Assembly (NCBI GenBank): GCA_030696465.1 | Contig: JAUYSE010000084.1 | Coordinates: 1-15,474 of the forward strand | Direction of reading: 5' to 3' | DNA from: Legionellaceae bacterium | Lineage (GTDB): Bacteria; Pseudomonadota; Gammaproteobacteria; Legionellales; Legionellaceae | Length of the DNA: 15,474 nucleotides | In this document: piece by piece, positions 13,414-15,474 of the stretch | Position numbering within the stretch: position 1 is the first letter of the stretch | Layout: each line of letters starts with the position of its first letter | The notes under the pieces: generated by a model | Database searches by the model: none | The model's input: the letters and a program-made list of their open reading frames with translations, nothing else | Told to the model about the DNA's origin: nothing | Position numbers and translations under genes: made by a program

Positions 13414-14658
13414 ATGAAAATAAAAAAAATCAGTGTTGATACTCTACCTATTCCCCCCGTAAAAGAAAAGGGAAAAACCGCACAAAAGCGTTATTATGAT
13501 GCGACCCTCAAAGGCTTTGGTATCCGCGTCACCTCTGGAGGAACCAAAGCCTTTTTTGTTGAAAAATTGGTGAACCGAAAATTATGTCGAATAACCTTAG
13601 GGCGATACCCTGAGCTCACGGCGGAAAGGGCGCGCAAAGAGGCACTTAAACTACTCGGTCAAATTGCTATGGGAATTGATCCCATCGCAGAGAAACAAAG
13701 CGCCCAAATGCGTGAGGTGACTTTAAATGAGGTATTTAATGATTATCTTCACGTACGGAAATCTCTCAAACAAACCACCCTCACTAATTACAAACAAATT
13801 TTAACTAAGGCCTTCTCGGGATGGGCTAATAAACCGCTTATTTCTATCACTAAAGACAAGATTGCCAAACAGCACCAGCAACTAGGTGATGCCCATGGCG
13901 AAGCGTATGCCAACCTGGCTATGCGTGTTTTATGTGCTTTATTTAATTTTGCAGCGGGTCAATATGAGAATGCCGACGGAAAGTCTCTCGTGCCCGAAAA
14001 CCCCGTCAGACGATTATCACAAACGCGCGCTTGGTATCGAGTAGAACGACGTCAAACCCTTATTAAATCGCATGAGTTAGCCCCTTGGTATGAAGCACTC
14101 GAGCAAATACAGAATAAAACATTACGCGATTATCTCTTATTAATCTTGTTCACTGGTTTACGCCGCCAAGAAGCCGCCACCTTAAAATGGCAGCAAGTTG
14201 ATTTAAACGCTAAAACTCTGATAATCATGGATACCAAGAACCGTGATCAACACACCCTACCCCTTTCCGATTTTCTTTATGAATTACTTTCATTGCGTCA
14301 AAAAAGCCGTACGAATGAGTATGTTTTTCCCGGAACCGGTGCCGCAGGCCATATTATAGAACCACGCAAACAAATGGCAAAAGTAACTCAGCTATCTAAT
14401 ATCCCATTTACGGTGCATGATTTAAGAAGAACATTCATCACCATTGCCGAAAGTTTAGATATCCCCGCGTACGCCCTCAAACGACTACTAAACCATAGAA
14501 TGAGCAATGACGTCACGGCAGGTTATATTGTTGCTGACGTGGAGCGGCTTAGAAAACCCATGCAATTGATTACGGATTATATTTTGAAGTGCATGGGGAT
14601 CGCTAAGTCAGCTGATATTATTACAATCCAACCAACAAAAATGGAGCTTTTGAAATGA
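13414..14658 (+). CDS. P4-type tyrosine integrase
   Basis: A site-specific tyrosine recombinase of the P4 integrase type, expected to integrate and excise its element at a tRNA 3' end. I place the start at ATG 13414 (GGAAG eight bases upstream), giving 414 residues. A GTG-started frame reaches back to 13378. The N-terminal arm-binding domain reads YYDATLKGFGIRVTSGGTKA and LGRYPELTAERARKEA. A SAM-like core-binding domain follows (VTLNEVFNDYLHVRKSLK). The catalytic domain has FTGLRRQEAATLKW (first Arg), HDLRRTF (His-x-x-Arg), LLNHRMSNDVTAGYI (second His, nucleophile Tyr) and VERLRKP. All catalytic positions are present. The tRNA-Lys scar lies upstream, and the stop overlaps the next gene by 4 bp. 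Confidence 0.93.
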   Translation: MKIKKISVDTLPIPPVKEKGKTAQKRYYDATLKGFGIRVTSGGTKAFFVEKLVNRKLCRITLGRYPELTAERARKEALKLLGQIAMGIDPIAEKQSAQMREVTLNEVFNDYLHVRKSLKQTTLTNYKQILTKAFSGWANKPLISITKDKIAKQHQQLGDAHGEAYANLAMRVLCALFNFAAGQYENADGKSLVPENPVRRLSQTRAWYRVERRQTLIKSHELAPWYEALEQIQNKTLRDYLLLILFTGLRRQEAATLKWQQVDLNAKTLIIMDTKNRDQHTLPLSDFLYELLSLRQKSRTNEYVFPGTGAAGHIIEPRKQMAKVTQLSNIPFTVHDLRRTFITIAESLDIPAYALKRLLNHRMSNDVTAGYIVADVERLRKPMQLITDYILKCMGIAKSADIITIQPTKMELLK

Positions 14659-15414
14659 ATATGCCAATTTCATCCGAATTATTAACCGCTATTCGTAATT
14701 TATTAACTCAATCACGTACGCAACTACAACAAACTATAAACCATACTATGGTGAAAACGTATTGGGAGATTGGTCATTTAATTGTTGAAGAGGAACAAAA
14801 AGGGGAAAAAAGAGCCGCCTATGGCCAATCTCAGATTAAATCGCTAGCACAAGACTTACGCAAGGAGTTCGGCAAAGGTTTTACTACACGAAACCTATTG
14901 AATATGCGTGCTTTTTATTTATAAAATCCAATTTGGCACTCAGTGAGTACCAAATTGACTTGGACACACCATCGCATTTTATTACGAGTTCAAGATTCTA
15001 AAGCACGTGAATGGTACACCCAAGAGGCCATAGAAAATGCATGGAGTGTCAGGGCGTTAGATCGCCAAATTGATAAGCTTTATTATGATCGATTACTCAT
15101 GAGTAAAGATAAAGCTCCTGTTACCCAAGAAGCGGAAGATTATACAAAATCGTTACAAATTGATGCCAAAAATTACCTGCGCGATCCCTATATTCTAGAT
15201 TTTCTAAATTTGCCTTACCAACCAGTGGTTGAAACTGAACTAGAACAAGCGCTCATCAATAATCTGCAGCATTTTTTATTAGAGCTTGGCAAAGGCTTTG
15301 CGTTTGTGGCGCGTCAGCAACGGATTGCTACAGAAGAGCAGGATTTCTATATTGATCTTGTTTTCTACAATTTCAAACTCAAATGCTTTTTGCTAATCGA
15401 GTTGTTATGTGGTG
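14655..15414 (+). pseudogene. DUF1016/YhcG-type PD-(D/E)XK nuclease, one in-frame stop, 3' end lost
   Basis: The family is a predicted nuclease often found near restriction-modification or mobile genes; its precise role is not settled. The N-terminal DUF1016 domain is clear (MVKTYWEIGHLIVEEEQKGE, AYGQSQIKSLAQDL, FTTRNLLNMRAFYL), then TAA at 14922-14924. The same frame continues without a shift through PIWHSV, LTWTHHRILLRVQDSKAREW and WSVRALDRQI to the nuclease core (FYIDLVFYNFKLKCFLLIEL). Family homology ends where the terminal inverted repeat turns at 15414, so the C-terminus, including the rest of the active site, is missing here. The start ATG overlaps the integrase stop (ATGA), implying translational coupling. 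A GTG at 14943 could restart the second part, so a split but expressed protein is not excluded. Confidence 0.8.
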
Positions 15415-15474
15415 CACCACATAACAACTCGATTAGCAAAAAGCATTTGAGTTTGAAATTGTAGAAAACAAGAT
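15355..15474. repeat. Perfect 120-bp spacerless inverted repeat at the window end
   Basis: Bases 15415-15474 are the exact reverse complement of 15355-15414, meeting at GTGGTG|CACCAC with no spacer and no mismatch. The left arm is coding sequence of the nuclease gene, so the right arm is a duplicated, inverted copy of it. The frame runs on to a meaningless tail (stop at 15462-15464). A perfect match ending at the sequence edge suggests an assembly fold-back at a contig end. A hairpin-closed DNA end or recent inverted duplication would look the same. Confidence 0.95.

Noticed and set aside
15355..15474. Claiming a linear-replicon telomere
   Set aside because: No protelomerase or plasmid genes are visible, and an assembly fold-back explains a perfect palindrome at a sequence edge more simply.

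Overview
The window reads as a piece of a moderately AT-rich gammaproteobacterial chromosome, most likely a relative of the Legionellales (Legionella/Coxiella type). This is inference. It rests on the fused aspartate kinase/diaminopimelate decarboxylase, the codon use, and the mix of housekeeping genes with decayed mobile DNA. No rRNA or other decisive taxonomic marker is present.

The left part (about 1-7035) is core genome. It opens with a copy of a short inverted-repeat element (1-135, cut by the window edge). Then come gloB (glyoxalase II), lysAC (first and last enzymes of diaminopimelate/lysine synthesis in one chain) and a large AddA/RecB-like helicase-nuclease, all on the plus strand. 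A tRNA-Met(CAU) follows, with a promoter candidate inside the end of the helicase gene. A long AU-rich hairpin separates lysAC from the helicase gene.

From the tRNA-Met to the right edge the DNA looks like a layered accessory region. Directly after the tRNA are four TACCCCC/GGGGGTA heptamers and the first ~29 codons of a lost P4-type integrase. Next are a SnoaL-like gene with its own promoter, a dead IS5-family transposase, a structured palindromic patch, a small cysteine-rich exported protein behind a near-consensus promoter with an embedded operator-like palindrome, a formyltransferase-family enzyme, and a small membrane protein preceded by a 16-residue upstream ORF and a second near-consensus promoter. 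A second copy of the inverted-repeat element (10785-10931) abuts a decayed IS21 element: the istA 3' end, and an istB with a nonsense codon and a damaged Walker A motif. A two-domain GNAT acetyltransferase lies beyond on the minus strand.

The right end is a second integration module: a 3'-half tRNA-Lys(CUU) fragment, probably an attachment-site scar, then an intact P4-type tyrosine integrase that overlaps by 4 bp a DUF1016/YhcG-type PD-(D/E)XK nuclease gene broken by one in-frame stop. The last 120 bases form a perfect spacerless inverted repeat ending exactly at the window edge. It truncates the nuclease gene and is either a contig-end fold-back artefact or a real hairpin end. I see no CRISPR array and no convincing new multi-gene system. 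The best leads are the integrase-nuclease pair, the inverted-repeat element family, and the two promoter/leader architectures in front of small exported proteins.
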